Assembly: GCF_000834015.1 (NCBI RefSeq)
Contig: NZ_JXQI01000053.1
Span: 1-51,954, forward strand
From: Prevotella pectinovora
GTDB taxonomy: Bacteria > Bacteroidota > Bacteroidia > Bacteroidales > Bacteroidaceae
Reading direction: 5' to 3'
DNA length: 51,954 nucleotides
Positions 33,539-42,211 of this stretch are shown one piece after another. A program made the translations under genes and the position numbers. The first letter of the stretch is position 1. Every line of letters starts with the position of its first letter. The notes beneath the pieces were generated by a model. It was not told the origin of the DNA. It searched no databases and saw nothing but the letters and a program-made list of their open reading frames with translations.

Positions 33539-33697
33539 ATGGAATTAAATGAAGTGATAAAATCTCGTAGAAAGGTGCTTGCTATTTCTCAGTTAGACCT
33601 TGCAGAAATGGCAGATGTGAGTCTTGCTACAGTCAACAAACTTCTTGGAGTGTTGGGACTGGAAATGGATTTCAAGATACGTAAAACCATATTATAA
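33539..33697 (+). pseudogene. HipB-like XRE antitoxin with internal deletion
   Basis: The frame encodes 52 residues: MELNEVIKSRRKVLAISQLD opens the helix-turn-helix, LAEMADVSLATVN is the recognition part, and KLLGVLGLEMDFKIRKTIL is the usual tail. HipB relatives normally have about 15 more residues between ATVN and KLLG, including an ERG-GNPSL-like turn. Their in-frame loss would remove the third part of the helix-turn-helix domain and probably abolish DNA binding. It lies 12 bp before the HipA N-terminal-domain gene and behind a good promoter. Confidence 0.65.
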
Positions 33698-33709
33698 TAA
33701 TAGAATGAT

Positions 33710-34039
33710 ATGAGACAGTTGTATGTCTATATGAACGACCTCAAGGCAGGTGTCCTGACTGAAAACACCTCTGGAAAAGAATATACTTTCTGTTATGACG
33801 AGAACTATCTTTCAACTAAAAACCCTTCCATTTCTGTCACTCTTCCCAAAAGAGAGGAATCCTATAAGAATGAATATTTGTTTCCTTTCTTCACGAACAT
33901 GCTGCCAGAAGGTGCTAACCGTAGGAGCATTTGCCGTTCGTTGAGAATTGATGAGAATGATTTCTTCGGACTTCTTATTGCCATGGCAGATAAGGATTTC
34001 ATTGGCGCCGTACAAGTAAGAAAGACAACAGATGATTGA
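33710..34039 (+). CDS. HipA N-terminal-domain protein (HipS-like), orphaned
   Basis: The 109-residue protein is the stand-alone N-subdomain of HipA kinases: LYVYMNDLKAGVLTENTSG, FCYDENYL, ISVTLPKREESY, FPFFTNMLPEGANRRSICRSLRIDENDFFGLLIAMADKDFIGAVQV. In three-gene HipBST loci this small protein is followed by the kinase HipT and acts as part of the antitoxin. Here no kinase follows: the next 440 bp are repeats, then a minus-strand gene. The toxin seems to have been lost, leaving an intact HipS behind a damaged HipB. Confidence 0.75.
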   Translation: MRQLYVYMNDLKAGVLTENTSGKEYTFCYDENYLSTKNPSISVTLPKREESYKNEYLFPFFTNMLPEGANRRSICRSLRIDENDFFGLLIAMADKDFIGAVQVRKTTDD

Positions 34040-34196
34040 CATTAAGACTGGCATTTGAAAGGTGGTCACGCCACATATCAGTTATATATATAACGCTGTA
34101 CTCATGAATAAAACTTATACTTGGAATTCGTGAAACATAGACTTGAAATCTCTAAAACACAGACTTGTAATTCATAAAAGATAGACCTCGGATTCC

Positions 34197-34278
34197 CCCC
34201 ACGCCGTGGGGAACAGAACCCCCTAATGTGGGGATGTCTTCCCCCTGGCGTGGGGAAAATATGGGATGCCGAAAGGCA
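34197..34278. repeat. Composite element copy 2: three different palindromes at 22-bp period plus hairpin
   Basis: CCCCACGCCGTGGGG (34197-34211), CCCCCTAATGTGGGG (34219-34233) and CCCCCTGGCGTGGGG (34241-34255) start exactly 22 bp apart. The sequence differs from the GGGC-N9-GCCC palindromes of copies 1 and 3, but the period and place before the iterons are the same. A small hairpin, ATGCC-GAAA-GGCAT (34265-34278), follows directly. Confidence 0.8.
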
Positions 34279-34420
34279 TGATACTTCTATGGTACTTCTA
34301 TGATACTTTTCTGTAAAATATTCAGAAAAGTATCATCGGGTTAAATCGTTAGTCTATAGTATTATATGGACTTGGCGGCGGTCTGGAATGATACTATGAT
34401 ACTTATAAGGAAGCAACTTG
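34278..34420 (+). repeat. Composite element copy 2: iterons, hairpin and tail
   Basis: Three 11-bp units (ATGATACTTCT, ATGGTACTTCT, ATGATACTTTT; 34278-34310) lead into a perfect hairpin, GATACTTTTCTG (34302-34313) and CAGAAAAGTATC (34323-34334), with a 9-base loop. TTAGTCTATAG (34349-34359) follows, and the element closes with a terminal ATGATACTATGATACTT. With 34197-34278 it fills the gap between hipS and the AIPR gene; the remaining 34040-34196 shows nothing else. Confidence 0.8.
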
Positions 34421-34478
34421 ATACGGAAGGCTTTTGTTTTCCACAAAGGTGTCATATTAGTATACTTCGAATTGTTTA

Positions 34479-36509
34479 TTAAGTTTTTATATCATTCATA
34501 GAGAACCCTAAATGTTCCTCTTTATTCTTTATAGAAATAGCTTCTTCTGCATTGTTTATTGTTTTTATGAAACGCCCGTCATCCATTTTCTTTATATAGT
34601 TTGATACTGTTATTTTCTCAATTTGAGAAAGTGTTTTTTCAGTCTTGTTCCATTCAAGCACAGCATTCCACCATTCCTTCGTAATAGCGTTCGCTTGAGC
34701 TATAATGTTGTATTCCTCTTCACTATAATTATCTTCACTGCTAGAAGACAGTAAAGAATAAGGGATGCTACAACAACCTTCTATCAAATCTTTCATGTCT
34801 TCCCAGCACTTGGCATTTTTAGTGAATGACCTTGAATTGTCCAAATCAAGATGACAATTGATTTTAACAACAAGTCTTTCAATAATTTCTTCCAGTTGAG
34901 GCTGAACTTTCTCGTTTTTCCAGATATATACAAGGTCGAGTTCTTGATTCGTCAGATAAGAGATGGCGGACATCGTATATGCAGCAGTTCTTGACTTAAA
35001 GCCTTTAGACTCACATCTTTTTTCATAGCATTTTTCTATTTCATCATACAAAATGCTTAATGCAACGACTTTATGCCAATAGTCTACGTCAATGGTCTGC
35101 TGGTTCTTTCTTAATGTAAACATATAAGAAGCGAAGCATTTTTCCCGGCTATTACATGCAATATGCGGTTTCATATCCCAAATGACCATAACCCTTGCAA
35201 CATCAATCTTGGTAAGCATCTGGTCTTTGGGACATTCTCTTTTGAATAAATCTTCTTCGATCTTATTCAGACTGGCGCGTTTGTCTGTATATTGCCCCCT
35301 CATACGTTCAAAGAACCACTTCGTTTTGGATATCGGAGTGATTTCATCATTGCTTAGTTTCTCCAACTTTATCAAATATTCTTCTCCGGAATCAAAGTCT
35401 GATGGCTTGATGCCGGTTTGACTATTGGCGCATCTGGAGATTGACTTTACAATCTCTGAATATTTTTCCTTGTCTTTGACAACGCTGACTTTCATTTGCA
35501 CATACACTTTGCTCAAATCACAGTCCTTGGCACTTGCTATAGAAGCGGTGGTCTGACCGCCATTGACAATTTGCCAATCTTTCAGTTTCGTGATATACTG
35601 AACACGGCCTGTTTGTTTCAGTTCAACGTCGCTTGCAGTTGTCGAAATGCCGTTGTTATATGAGAAAAACATTTCAGGCTTGTTCCTTATTGTAGACATT
35701 ATACGCTGGTTGACCTTGCTCTTGTTATGTAAGAATGCTCTTACATTCTTTTCAAGCAATAATGACCTGTATTGATTGTATATTTTTGCAAGTATATCTC
35801 CTGGAATGATTGCAAGGTATGTATCTACACAAGGGTTTTCATCGTCTACTTTCAAACATTGGATTTTGGGGGATACAAGTGTATTGTTCTTTGCCTCTTT
35901 GCTTGGAACAAAGTATTTTATGTCATGTTCAAAATCTATCTCTATTTTATTGTTTCCCTGCTTTATTTGTTCTTGTTGGTATACTTTGGCTATATCCCAA
36001 ATATTATATTCGCAAATGACTCTATCCTCATCTTTGTCTGGAGAACTTATTTCATCAGAAGAAGAAACAACGCCATCGGTTAAAAGATAAAATCTTATTA
36101 TTTTGACATTGCCTTTTGATTCACGGATAGTGCTTATTGCCTCTTGTACTTCGCTGTTAAACTCCTTCTCCATTCCGCCGAATGATGCCTTACGCTTTAT
36201 GCATTGGTCATAGAATTCGCGAAGGCTGTTGAATCCGCTCCTGATTCTTGAATCAACTCTGGATGCTAATGGCGTAACATGTATAAAGAGGAAGAGGTCG
36301 AGTGATTCCGCTTCATCATTATACCCATAGGCTGTAAGCTTCGCCTTGGGGCTTGAAAATGTGCAGATGTCAGGTGCACTGACTTCTTCGCATTCTTCCA
36401 TACAGTCAAGATAATATCTTGCAATTTCTGTTTCAATATTTGTATTGTTGGTTTCTACAGAATCCTGTACCGTATCAAGGACATACTGTGCAAACTCTTT
36501 TATGTTCAT
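34479..36509 (-). CDS. AIPR (abortive infection phage resistance) family protein
   Basis: The 676-residue protein has the AIPR core: ENVRAFLHNKSKVNQRIMSTI, PEMFFSYNNGISTTASDV (about 280-297) and QIVNGGQTTASIA (about 313-325). An N-terminal part of about 200 residues is rich in beta structure, and the C-terminus is helical. AIPR proteins are found in abortive-infection and restriction-type loci; their mechanism is not settled. Here it is the second gene of an operon with an Rpn nuclease, 16 bp apart. AT-rich composition points to acquisition with the neighbouring HipBS locus. Confidence 0.85.
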   Translation of the reverse strand: MNIKEFAQYVLDTVQDSVETNNTNIETEIARYYLDCMEECEEVSAPDICTFSSPKAKLTAYGYNDEAESLDLFLFIHVTPLASRVDSRIRSGFNSLREFYDQCIKRKASFGGMEKEFNSEVQEAISTIRESKGNVKIIRFYLLTDGVVSSSDEISSPDKDEDRVICEYNIWDIAKVYQQEQIKQGNNKIEIDFEHDIKYFVPSKEAKNNTLVSPKIQCLKVDDENPCVDTYLAIIPGDILAKIYNQYRSLLLEKNVRAFLHNKSKVNQRIMSTIRNKPEMFFSYNNGISTTASDVELKQTGRVQYITKLKDWQIVNGGQTTASIASAKDCDLSKVYVQMKVSVVKDKEKYSEIVKSISRCANSQTGIKPSDFDSGEEYLIKLEKLSNDEITPISKTKWFFERMRGQYTDKRASLNKIEEDLFKRECPKDQMLTKIDVARVMVIWDMKPHIACNSREKCFASYMFTLRKNQQTIDVDYWHKVVALSILYDEIEKCYEKRCESKGFKSRTAAYTMSAISYLTNQELDLVYIWKNEKVQPQLEEIIERLVVKINCHLDLDNSRSFTKNAKCWEDMKDLIEGCCSIPYSLLSSSSEDNYSEEEYNIIAQANAITKEWWNAVLEWNKTEKTLSQIEKITVSNYIKKMDDGRFIKTINNAEEAISIKNKEEHLGFSMNDIKT

Positions 36510-36525
36510 GGTTTATAAGTATTTA

Positions 36526-37404
36526 TTACTTCAATTTAGAAACTTCATCGAGTGACATTCCCGTCATTTCTGCAACAAGTTCAGCAGAAATACCCTTGAG
36601 AAGCATTTTTTTCGCGACCTCTACAATTCCTTCTGCACGTCCTTCTGCACGTCCTTCTGCACGACCTTCTGCACGTCCTTCCGCACGACCTTCTGCATAT
36701 TTCTTCTTTTCCGCAGTCCGTATGGCATTCACGATGTCGCGGTATGCATTGACGCTGTCTTCATATAGTTTCAGCTCCTGTTTGTCGAACTTTGATATCT
36801 CTGCCTGTTCGAACAGACGTGTGAAAACACGCTCCTGCAGGGCTGCGGGGCGTTGCATCAGGTTGGAGAGATTCTTCAACACGTACATCCACTTGTCGTA
36901 CATACTTTCGAGTTCACTCTCTTTCTTGTCAAACTTAGGTATCTCAACGTATATATATGTGAGCTTGTCGTAGAACACCTCGTGTGTGTCCACCTCCATC
37001 AGCTTCACCTCATGGTGCCAGCGCTTTGCATTCTCAAGACCGTCGGCAAAGTTGAAGTTCAGCAAGCCAATCGTGTAGACAGGATTGAGATGGAAGTCCC
37101 AGTCTCCTCCACGCTGTGCCTGTTCTCTGATGGGGAACGTAGAATAATAGATGGTGCGGTCTTTGAAGAACTCCTGGTATACGTTCTGCATCTCTACTAT
37201 GAATTTCTCTCCCTTGTCATTCTCGCAACGTACAACGAAGAAACCAGGACGTGATTCCGAATTTATATATGTTACTTTCTGGATATTCTGTTTGCCGTGA
37301 AATATGGTGTTCAGAAAGCTAATGAGCAATTCAGTGTTACATTCAGAACCGAAAAGGCGCTTAAAGCCGAAATCGGTATGTGGATTGATGTATTTCTCTG
37401 CCAT
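36526..37404 (-). CDS. Rpn/PD-(D/E)XK family nuclease (transposase-like, PDDEXK_2)
   Basis: I start at the ATG at 37402-37404 (MAEKYINPHTDFGFKRLFGS), the canonical beginning of this family; seven more in-frame residues upstream are not conserved in type. The 292-residue protein has the nuclease fold with FIVEMQNVYQ (ExQ variant) and DRTIYYSTFPIREQAQRG. A long helical region follows, with about six AEGR repeats, then a C-terminal LLKGISAELVAEMTGMSLDEV, which looks like a small helical recognition domain. Rpn proteins are DNases linked to recombination and, more recently, to phage defence. It leads the Rpn-AIPR operon. Confidence 0.85.
   Translation of the reverse strand: MAEKYINPHTDFGFKRLFGSECNTELLISFLNTIFHGKQNIQKVTYINSESRPGFFVVRCENDKGEKFIVEMQNVYQEFFKDRTIYYSTFPIREQAQRGGDWDFHLNPVYTIGLLNFNFADGLENAKRWHHEVKLMEVDTHEVFYDKLTYIYVEIPKFDKKESELESMYDKWMYVLKNLSNLMQRPAALQERVFTRLFEQAEISKFDKQELKLYEDSVNAYRDIVNAIRTAEKKKYAEGRAEGRAEGRAEGRAEGRAEGIVEVAKKMLLKGISAELVAEMTGMSLDEVSKLK
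36629..36697 (-). repeat. 12-bp tandem repeats encoding AEGR units in Rpn
   Basis: Five and three-quarter copies of a 12-bp unit (plus-strand CCTTCTGCACGT) run without interruption, with rare single-base changes. They encode (AEGR)n in a helical linker. Slippage would add or remove four residues without breaking the frame. Confidence 0.85.
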
Positions 37405-37429
37405 AATGCTGCATTTATTATTCAATCAG

Positions 37430-37460
37430 CAAATTTACGGCATTTTCGCCAATAAAACAA
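37430..37460 (-). promoter_or_regulatory. Promoter of the Rpn-AIPR operon
   Basis: On the minus strand TTG (37458-37460), a 20-bp spacer and TAAATTTG (37430-37437) fit the Bacteroidetes consensus. The start codon is 26 bp downstream, giving a short leader. Confidence 0.65.
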
Positions 37461-37492
37461 CACTGTTGACTGGAAATAATTACAACAACCAG

Positions 37493-37522
37493 GGGTAACG
37501 TTGATAAAAACGTTGCCCTTTT
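37493..37522 (+). terminator. Hairpin between the Rpn operon and the fusion gene
   Basis: GGGTAACGTT (37493-37502) pairs with AACGTTGCCC (37509-37518), with one G-T pair, a 6-base loop and TTTT after it. It has terminator form on the plus strand although no plus-strand gene lies just upstream, so it may insulate the next promoter. A -7 box TATATTTG for the fusion gene lies at 37615-37622. Confidence 0.5.
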
Positions 37523-37690
37523 GCATTGCACGTTAGCAAATGTGGCGATATGGTTTATGACAGCTTTATTTTTCGAAAGGTGTGCTTTCATGGCTTATTC
37601 TCGTATAGTTTGAGTATATTTGCATGCGCTCAAAATCTGGTAGCGCCATAAGGAAAACAGATTTGCCGACACCATAACAGGAAAATAATC

Positions 37691-40600
37691 ATGCAGACAA
37701 AACCATATACCAAACGAAAGATTGACAACAGCGAGAGGGTCAATGCCAGCATAGGAAAATCCATCGTCGTAGACTCCGCATCAAGCCTATATATGCAACT
37801 GAAGGAATCTTGCGCTGACGACATGACGGAAGAAGAGAGATACGCCATTCTCAAACAGGTATTCCGCCGGGCGGTGGACCAAGCCGTTCTCGACTGCCAG
37901 ATTGCTTTCGTGGGACTATTCGCCAAGGTGGATTATTGCATCAAGGAATACAATATACCATCCAATATTGCCAATCTCATACAGCTGGGTCGCAAGGACC
38001 TCTTTCCCCGCCCCAACAGCGACCAGGAACTCTCGGCAGAAGAACTTTCCAAGCTCTTTCCGCATAATCTGAAAGCCACCACGCTGCTGGTGTATCATGT
38101 GTGCGGCAAGGAAGAAATACCGGAGCAGCTGAAAGCCTGTTTTCCACGTGCCGACAGGAAGAAGACATGGGGACGATACAGCGAGAAGGTGCTTCGGGTC
38201 GTTGTGGAACGTTGGGATGACGAGTATATATGGGCGACGGAAGAGGAAAACAACAACACCCTGCAGATTTCCTACGGCAACCACAACCACATCCTCACGC
38301 TTGAGGGGAAATCAGACTGGTCGTACCTCAAGACAACACTCTGGGAGGGAGCCAGACTGAACCTGGTGCGCATCCGTATGGATGAGCGCGGCGAAATCTG
38401 TCTGCCGGAGCTTATCATTCTGGAGCCAGACTATCTCATAAACATCACCACGATATCAAGCTGCTTCGAGTCTTATGCCGAATCGCCGTTCGTGAATCTG
38501 GTAAACAAGATAAAACCGAATCCCAACACGCTGCCCATACATCTGGGTAACCTGTCGGGACAGTTCCTCGATGATGTGGTACACGACCGCAACATCGCCT
38601 TCAGCGACAGCATCAAGGAGTTTGTCAGCAGGAATATCATGAGCATAATATCATGCCCGGGGCTGGAACTCCCAAAGGACCGCATCAGGTTCACGCAAGA
38701 CGCACAGATACAGAAGCGCAACATCAGCCATCTGATAGGCGCCAGTCTGCCACAGTCTATCAAAGACTACAACAGAAAAGGCGTGGTTCTCGAACCGTCG
38801 TTCTTCAGCGAGGTGCTGGGCATTCAGGGACGCCTTGACTTCTTGTGGCAAAAGGATAAAGACATCATCATCATAGAGCAGAAATCAGGAAAGGGGGATT
38901 TCGTGCCTTACACTTCGCCATCTTATAACCCCAACATACCCAAAGTGAGGGAACCACACTGGGTGCAGGCCCTATTGTATGGTGCGCTGCTCACCTATGG
39001 ATATGACAAGTATCCGTCGGAAATCAGAGGCATCATGCTCCTCTACTCCAAATACTCTGAAGGACTGGTCAGCTCACCTAATGCCCCGCAGCTGCTGCAC
39101 CGCGCCATCAGGATGCGCAACCTGCTCGCATGGAGCGAGATACTGTATGCCAAGGAGGGACTCGACATCCTGACAAGTCTTACTCCCGACATGCTGAACA
39201 AGAAGAAGGTGACCGGACGGTTGTGGGAGGATTACATACGGCCTCAACTTTCAGAACTCCTTTCGCCCATCGCCTCTGCATCAAAGCTTGAGCGTCTGTA
39301 TTATCTCCGGTTTCTGCGCTTTCTGGAAAACGAGCAGCTGCTTGCCAAGGTTGGCAACAAGACGAAGGAGGATTCCGGCTTCGCCTCAACATGGAATGAC
39401 ACGCTGGAGGACAAGAAGGCTGCCGGCAACATCTACGACAAGCTGCACATCGCCGGATATGACTTTGAGGACAAGCAGGAAACGTCTGTGAGAGGAATAA
39501 AGCTCCGGTTTGACGAGCCACAGTCGGCTGACACCACAAATTTCCGCATCGGCGACATCGTTATGCTCTATCCATACAATTACAACAAAGACACGAAGGT
39601 GCCTGACGCATGTGCGCAGATGGTACACCGCGCCACCATCATCGACATGCGCAACGACAGTATAGAACTGCGTCTGCGCTGCAGCCAGACGGACAAGACT
39701 GCTTTTGGGAACAAACCTGGCGACACACTATGGGCAATAGAGCACGATATGCTTGAGTCGATGACGGGCTCTCTGTATAGCGCCATGCACTCATTCCTCT
39801 CTGCTCCCAAAGAGCGACGCGACCTTATCCTCCTGCAGCGCCAGCCGGAGACCGACCCTACGATAAGGCGCAAGGGGGAATACGGCAACTTCAACACGCT
39901 CGTTGACCGTGCGAAACAGGCGCGCGACCTGTTTCTCATCATCGGTCCTCCGGGAACGGGCAAGACATCCTACGGACTGGTGAACCTGCTGAAGGAAGAA
40001 CTGCAGGAGGAGGACACCAACGTGTTGCTGCTATCATACACAAACCGGGCGGTTGACGAGATATGCAGCAAGCTTGTGGAACTGAAGGAGGAGGATCCCG
40101 ACTTCGACTTCGTGAGGATTGGTTCCGAGCTCTCTTGCTCCAAGGAATACCGTCAATATCTGCTGAGCAACAAACTGAAATCCCAAGATCTGGATTCCGG
40201 CAGAAAGGCCATCCGCTCCACGAGGGTGTTCTGCGGAACGACTGCCGCGCTCAACGCCAACGTGTCATTGCTGCAGATAAAGCACTTCAGTCTTGCCATT
40301 GTAGACGAGTCGTCGCAGATTCTCGAGCCACATCTCATCGGACTGCTCAGCGCACAGAAAGACAACCTGTGCAGGATAGACAAGTTTGTGCTCATAGGCG
40401 ACCACAAGCAGTTGCCTGCCGTAGTGCAGCAGACGCCGGAGGAGTCTGCCGTGACTGAACCGGAGCTGTGCGACATCCATCTCTCTGACTGCCGGTTGTC
40501 GCTCTTTGAGCGTCTGCTCACACATTTCAAGACGGGCAGAGGCGACTACGACGACCGCTTCGTGTATATGCTGACGAAGCAGGGGCGCATGCACAGAGAC

Positions 40601-42151
40601 ATTGCGGAGTTTCCCAACTATGCCTTCTACGGCAACCGCCTTGACATCGTGCCGCTCGACCACCAGATTCTTCCCAATGTGCGCAAAAACACCGGAAACA
40701 GCATCATCACCATGCTCACGACCCGCCGCATAGCTTTCGTCACGGCAGAACCGCCAAAGCGGTCGCTATCGGCAAAGACAAACAGCGTGGAGGCAAGGAT
40801 GATTGCCGCCACAGTACGTGCCGTGTATGAGCTGGCATCCGGTTGCTTCGACACGGAAAAGACGATTGGCGTGATTGTGCCCTACCGCAACCAGATATCC
40901 ACGGTGAGAAACGAGATAGACAAGTTCGGCATTCCCTGTCTTCATGACATCACGATAGACACCGTGGAGCGCTATCAGGGCAGTCAGCGTGACTATATCA
41001 TATATGGTTTCACCATCCAGCAGCCGTATCAGCTCAACTTCCTTACGAGCAATGTGTTTGAAGAGGACGGACTGGTGATAGACCGCAAACTGAATGTTGC
41101 CATGACCAGGGCGAGGCTGAACCTGATTCTCATCGGAAACCCTGTTCTTCTCAACGAGAACTTCACTTTCTACAAACTGATGGAGTTCGTGAGGAGCAAG
41201 GGTGGATACTTTGATGTAGCTCCGGATGATTATTGCAAGGGAAACTTTGAAGTAAGCGAAACGGTTGACGCCTATGAAACGACAATGGCTGAGGAAACAT
41301 TGGGCATGTCATCCCGATTCGCTGCCGCATTCAGCAAGCATGTCGTGGATGCGATAAAAAATGATTCGCGCACAAGAGGACACGAGATAATCCTCGGCAA
41401 TACGACGGATGCCAACATGTCGCTCATCAACTACGGACGGTCGGACTTCTCGAATGACTCGTCGCTATTCAGCACGGAATTGAATGCCAACCTGATAATG
41501 AATGCCGACGACCAGGTATTGCTATACTGTCATTACATCATGCAGAGGTATTATCGCAGTGCGAAAAGACTGTATCAGTCTTACAGCAACTGGTTGTCGG
41601 CCATGGCAAAGAATATGAGCGGAAGAATAAGGTTTATAGACATCGGATGCGGACCTGCCACCTGCGGCATCGCGTTTGCAGAGCAAATGGCGGGGCTGTT
41701 TCCGGACATTCATTATACTGGCATTGACATCTCTGCGGCGATGAAGGCAATGGCGGAAAAACTACTGGGAGAAACTACCGGCGACAGGATGCTGATGGAT
41801 TTCAAGACTTCATTCATGGAATTGGACGACAGCTATTGGACTTCCGTGTCTGAAGTGCCAAACCTCGTGGTTTTCAATATGTCGTATTTCTTCTCAAATG
41901 TAGACTGCACCTTCACAGAAAACCTGGCAGACAGGATTGTCAGCGTGATGCGGAAGCATCCGCTCAACCGTTATGTCTTCATCATCCAGCATTCAGACCA
42001 CGACACGAAGATACGTTCTTTCCTTGTCTTCAAGAACATGCTGGAACAATATGTGGAAACAATAAAGGCTGAGCGCTCTACCTTCTGTTATGAACAGGAA
42101 GGAAATCCCAATACTCCTCCGTTCTGCTATGAAATATGGAAGTCAAAATAA
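37691..42151 (+). CDS. PD-(D/E)XK nuclease - Dna2-like SF1B helicase - SAM methyltransferase fusion
   Basis: The 1486-residue protein joins three enzyme modules. Around 380-430 lies a RecB/Cas4-type nuclease core: GRLDFL (Asp), IIEQKSG (ExK) and VQALLYGALL (QxxxY). From about 750 to 1160 is a UPF1/Dna2-like helicase: GPPGTGKTS (about 752), DESSQ (about 871), GDHKQLPAV, VERYQGSQRD and LNVAMTRARL (about 1137). From about 1290 a class I methyltransferase follows, with IDIGCGPATCG (about 1315) and YTGIDIS, but no obvious DNA-methylase NPPY. GC content is close to the core genes, unlike the AT-rich Rpn-AIPR genes beside it. It stands alone, convergent with cydB. A defence or RNA/DNA-processing role is inferred. 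Confidence 0.8.
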   Translation: MQTKPYTKRKIDNSERVNASIGKSIVVDSASSLYMQLKESCADDMTEEERYAILKQVFRRAVDQAVLDCQIAFVGLFAKVDYCIKEYNIPSNIANLIQLGRKDLFPRPNSDQELSAEELSKLFPHNLKATTLLVYHVCGKEEIPEQLKACFPRADRKKTWGRYSEKVLRVVVERWDDEYIWATEEENNNTLQISYGNHNHILTLEGKSDWSYLKTTLWEGARLNLVRIRMDERGEICLPELIILEPDYLINITTISSCFESYAESPFVNLVNKIKPNPNTLPIHLGNLSGQFLDDVVHDRNIAFSDSIKEFVSRNIMSIISCPGLELPKDRIRFTQDAQIQKRNISHLIGASLPQSIKDYNRKGVVLEPSFFSEVLGIQGRLDFLWQKDKDIIIIEQKSGKGDFVPYTSPSYNPNIPKVREPHWVQALLYGALLTYGYDKYPSEIRGIMLLYSKYSEGLVSSPNAPQLLHRAIRMRNLLAWSEILYAKEGLDILTSLTPDMLNKKKVTGRLWEDYIRPQLSELLSPIASASKLERLYYLRFLRFLENEQLLAKVGNKTKEDSGFASTWNDTLEDKKAAGNIYDKLHIAGYDFEDKQETSVRGIKLRFDEPQSADTTNFRIGDIVMLYPYNYNKDTKVPDACAQMVHRATIIDMRNDSIELRLRCSQTDKTAFGNKPGDTLWAIEHDMLESMTGSLYSAMHSFLSAPKERRDLILLQRQPETDPTIRRKGEYGNFNTLVDRAKQARDLFLIIGPPGTGKTSYGLVNLLKEELQEEDTNVLLLSYTNRAVDEICSKLVELKEEDPDFDFVRIGSELSCSKEYRQYLLSNKLKSQDLDSGRKAIRSTRVFCGTTAALNANVSLLQIKHFSLAIVDESSQILEPHLIGLLSAQKDNLCRIDKFVLIGDHKQLPAVVQQTPEESAVTEPELCDIHLSDCRLSLFERLLTHFKTGRGDYDDRFVYMLTKQGRMHRDIAEFPNYAFYGNRLDIVPLDHQILPNVRKNTGNSIITMLTTRRIAFVTAEPPKRSLSAKTNSVEARMIAATVRAVYELASGCFDTEKTIGVIVPYRNQISTVRNEIDKFGIPCLHDITIDTVERYQGSQRDYIIYGFTIQQPYQLNFLTSNVFEEDGLVIDRKLNVAMTRARLNLILIGNPVLLNENFTFYKLMEFVRSKGGYFDVAPDDYCKGNFEVSETVDAYETTMAEETLGMSSRFAAAFSKHVVDAIKNDSRTRGHEIILGNTTDANMSLINYGRSDFSNDSSLFSTELNANLIMNADDQVLLYCHYIMQRYYRSAKRLYQSYSNWLSAMAKNMSGRIRFIDIGCGPATCGIAFAEQMAGLFPDIHYTGIDISAAMKAMAEKLLGETTGDRMLMDFKTSFMELDDSYWTSVSEVPNLVVFNMSYFFSNVDCTFTENLADRIVSVMRKHPLNRYVFIIQHSDHDTKIRSFLVFKNMLEQYVETIKAERSTFCYEQEGNPNTPPFCYEIWKSK

Positions 42152-42180
42152 CCCCAAACGGCCATCAGCGCCGCTTGGGG
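42149..42180. terminator. Hairpin overlapping the fusion-gene stop codon
   Basis: The TAA stop is followed at once by CCCCAAACGGCCATCAG and then CCGCTTGGGG. CCCCAA and TTGGGG pair, with CGG/CCG inside. It is a compact member of the repeat family and lies between convergent genes, so it could terminate both. Confidence 0.6.
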
Positions 42181-42211
42181 TCAGACTCAATGGGGCATAT
42201 AAATCTCCCGC

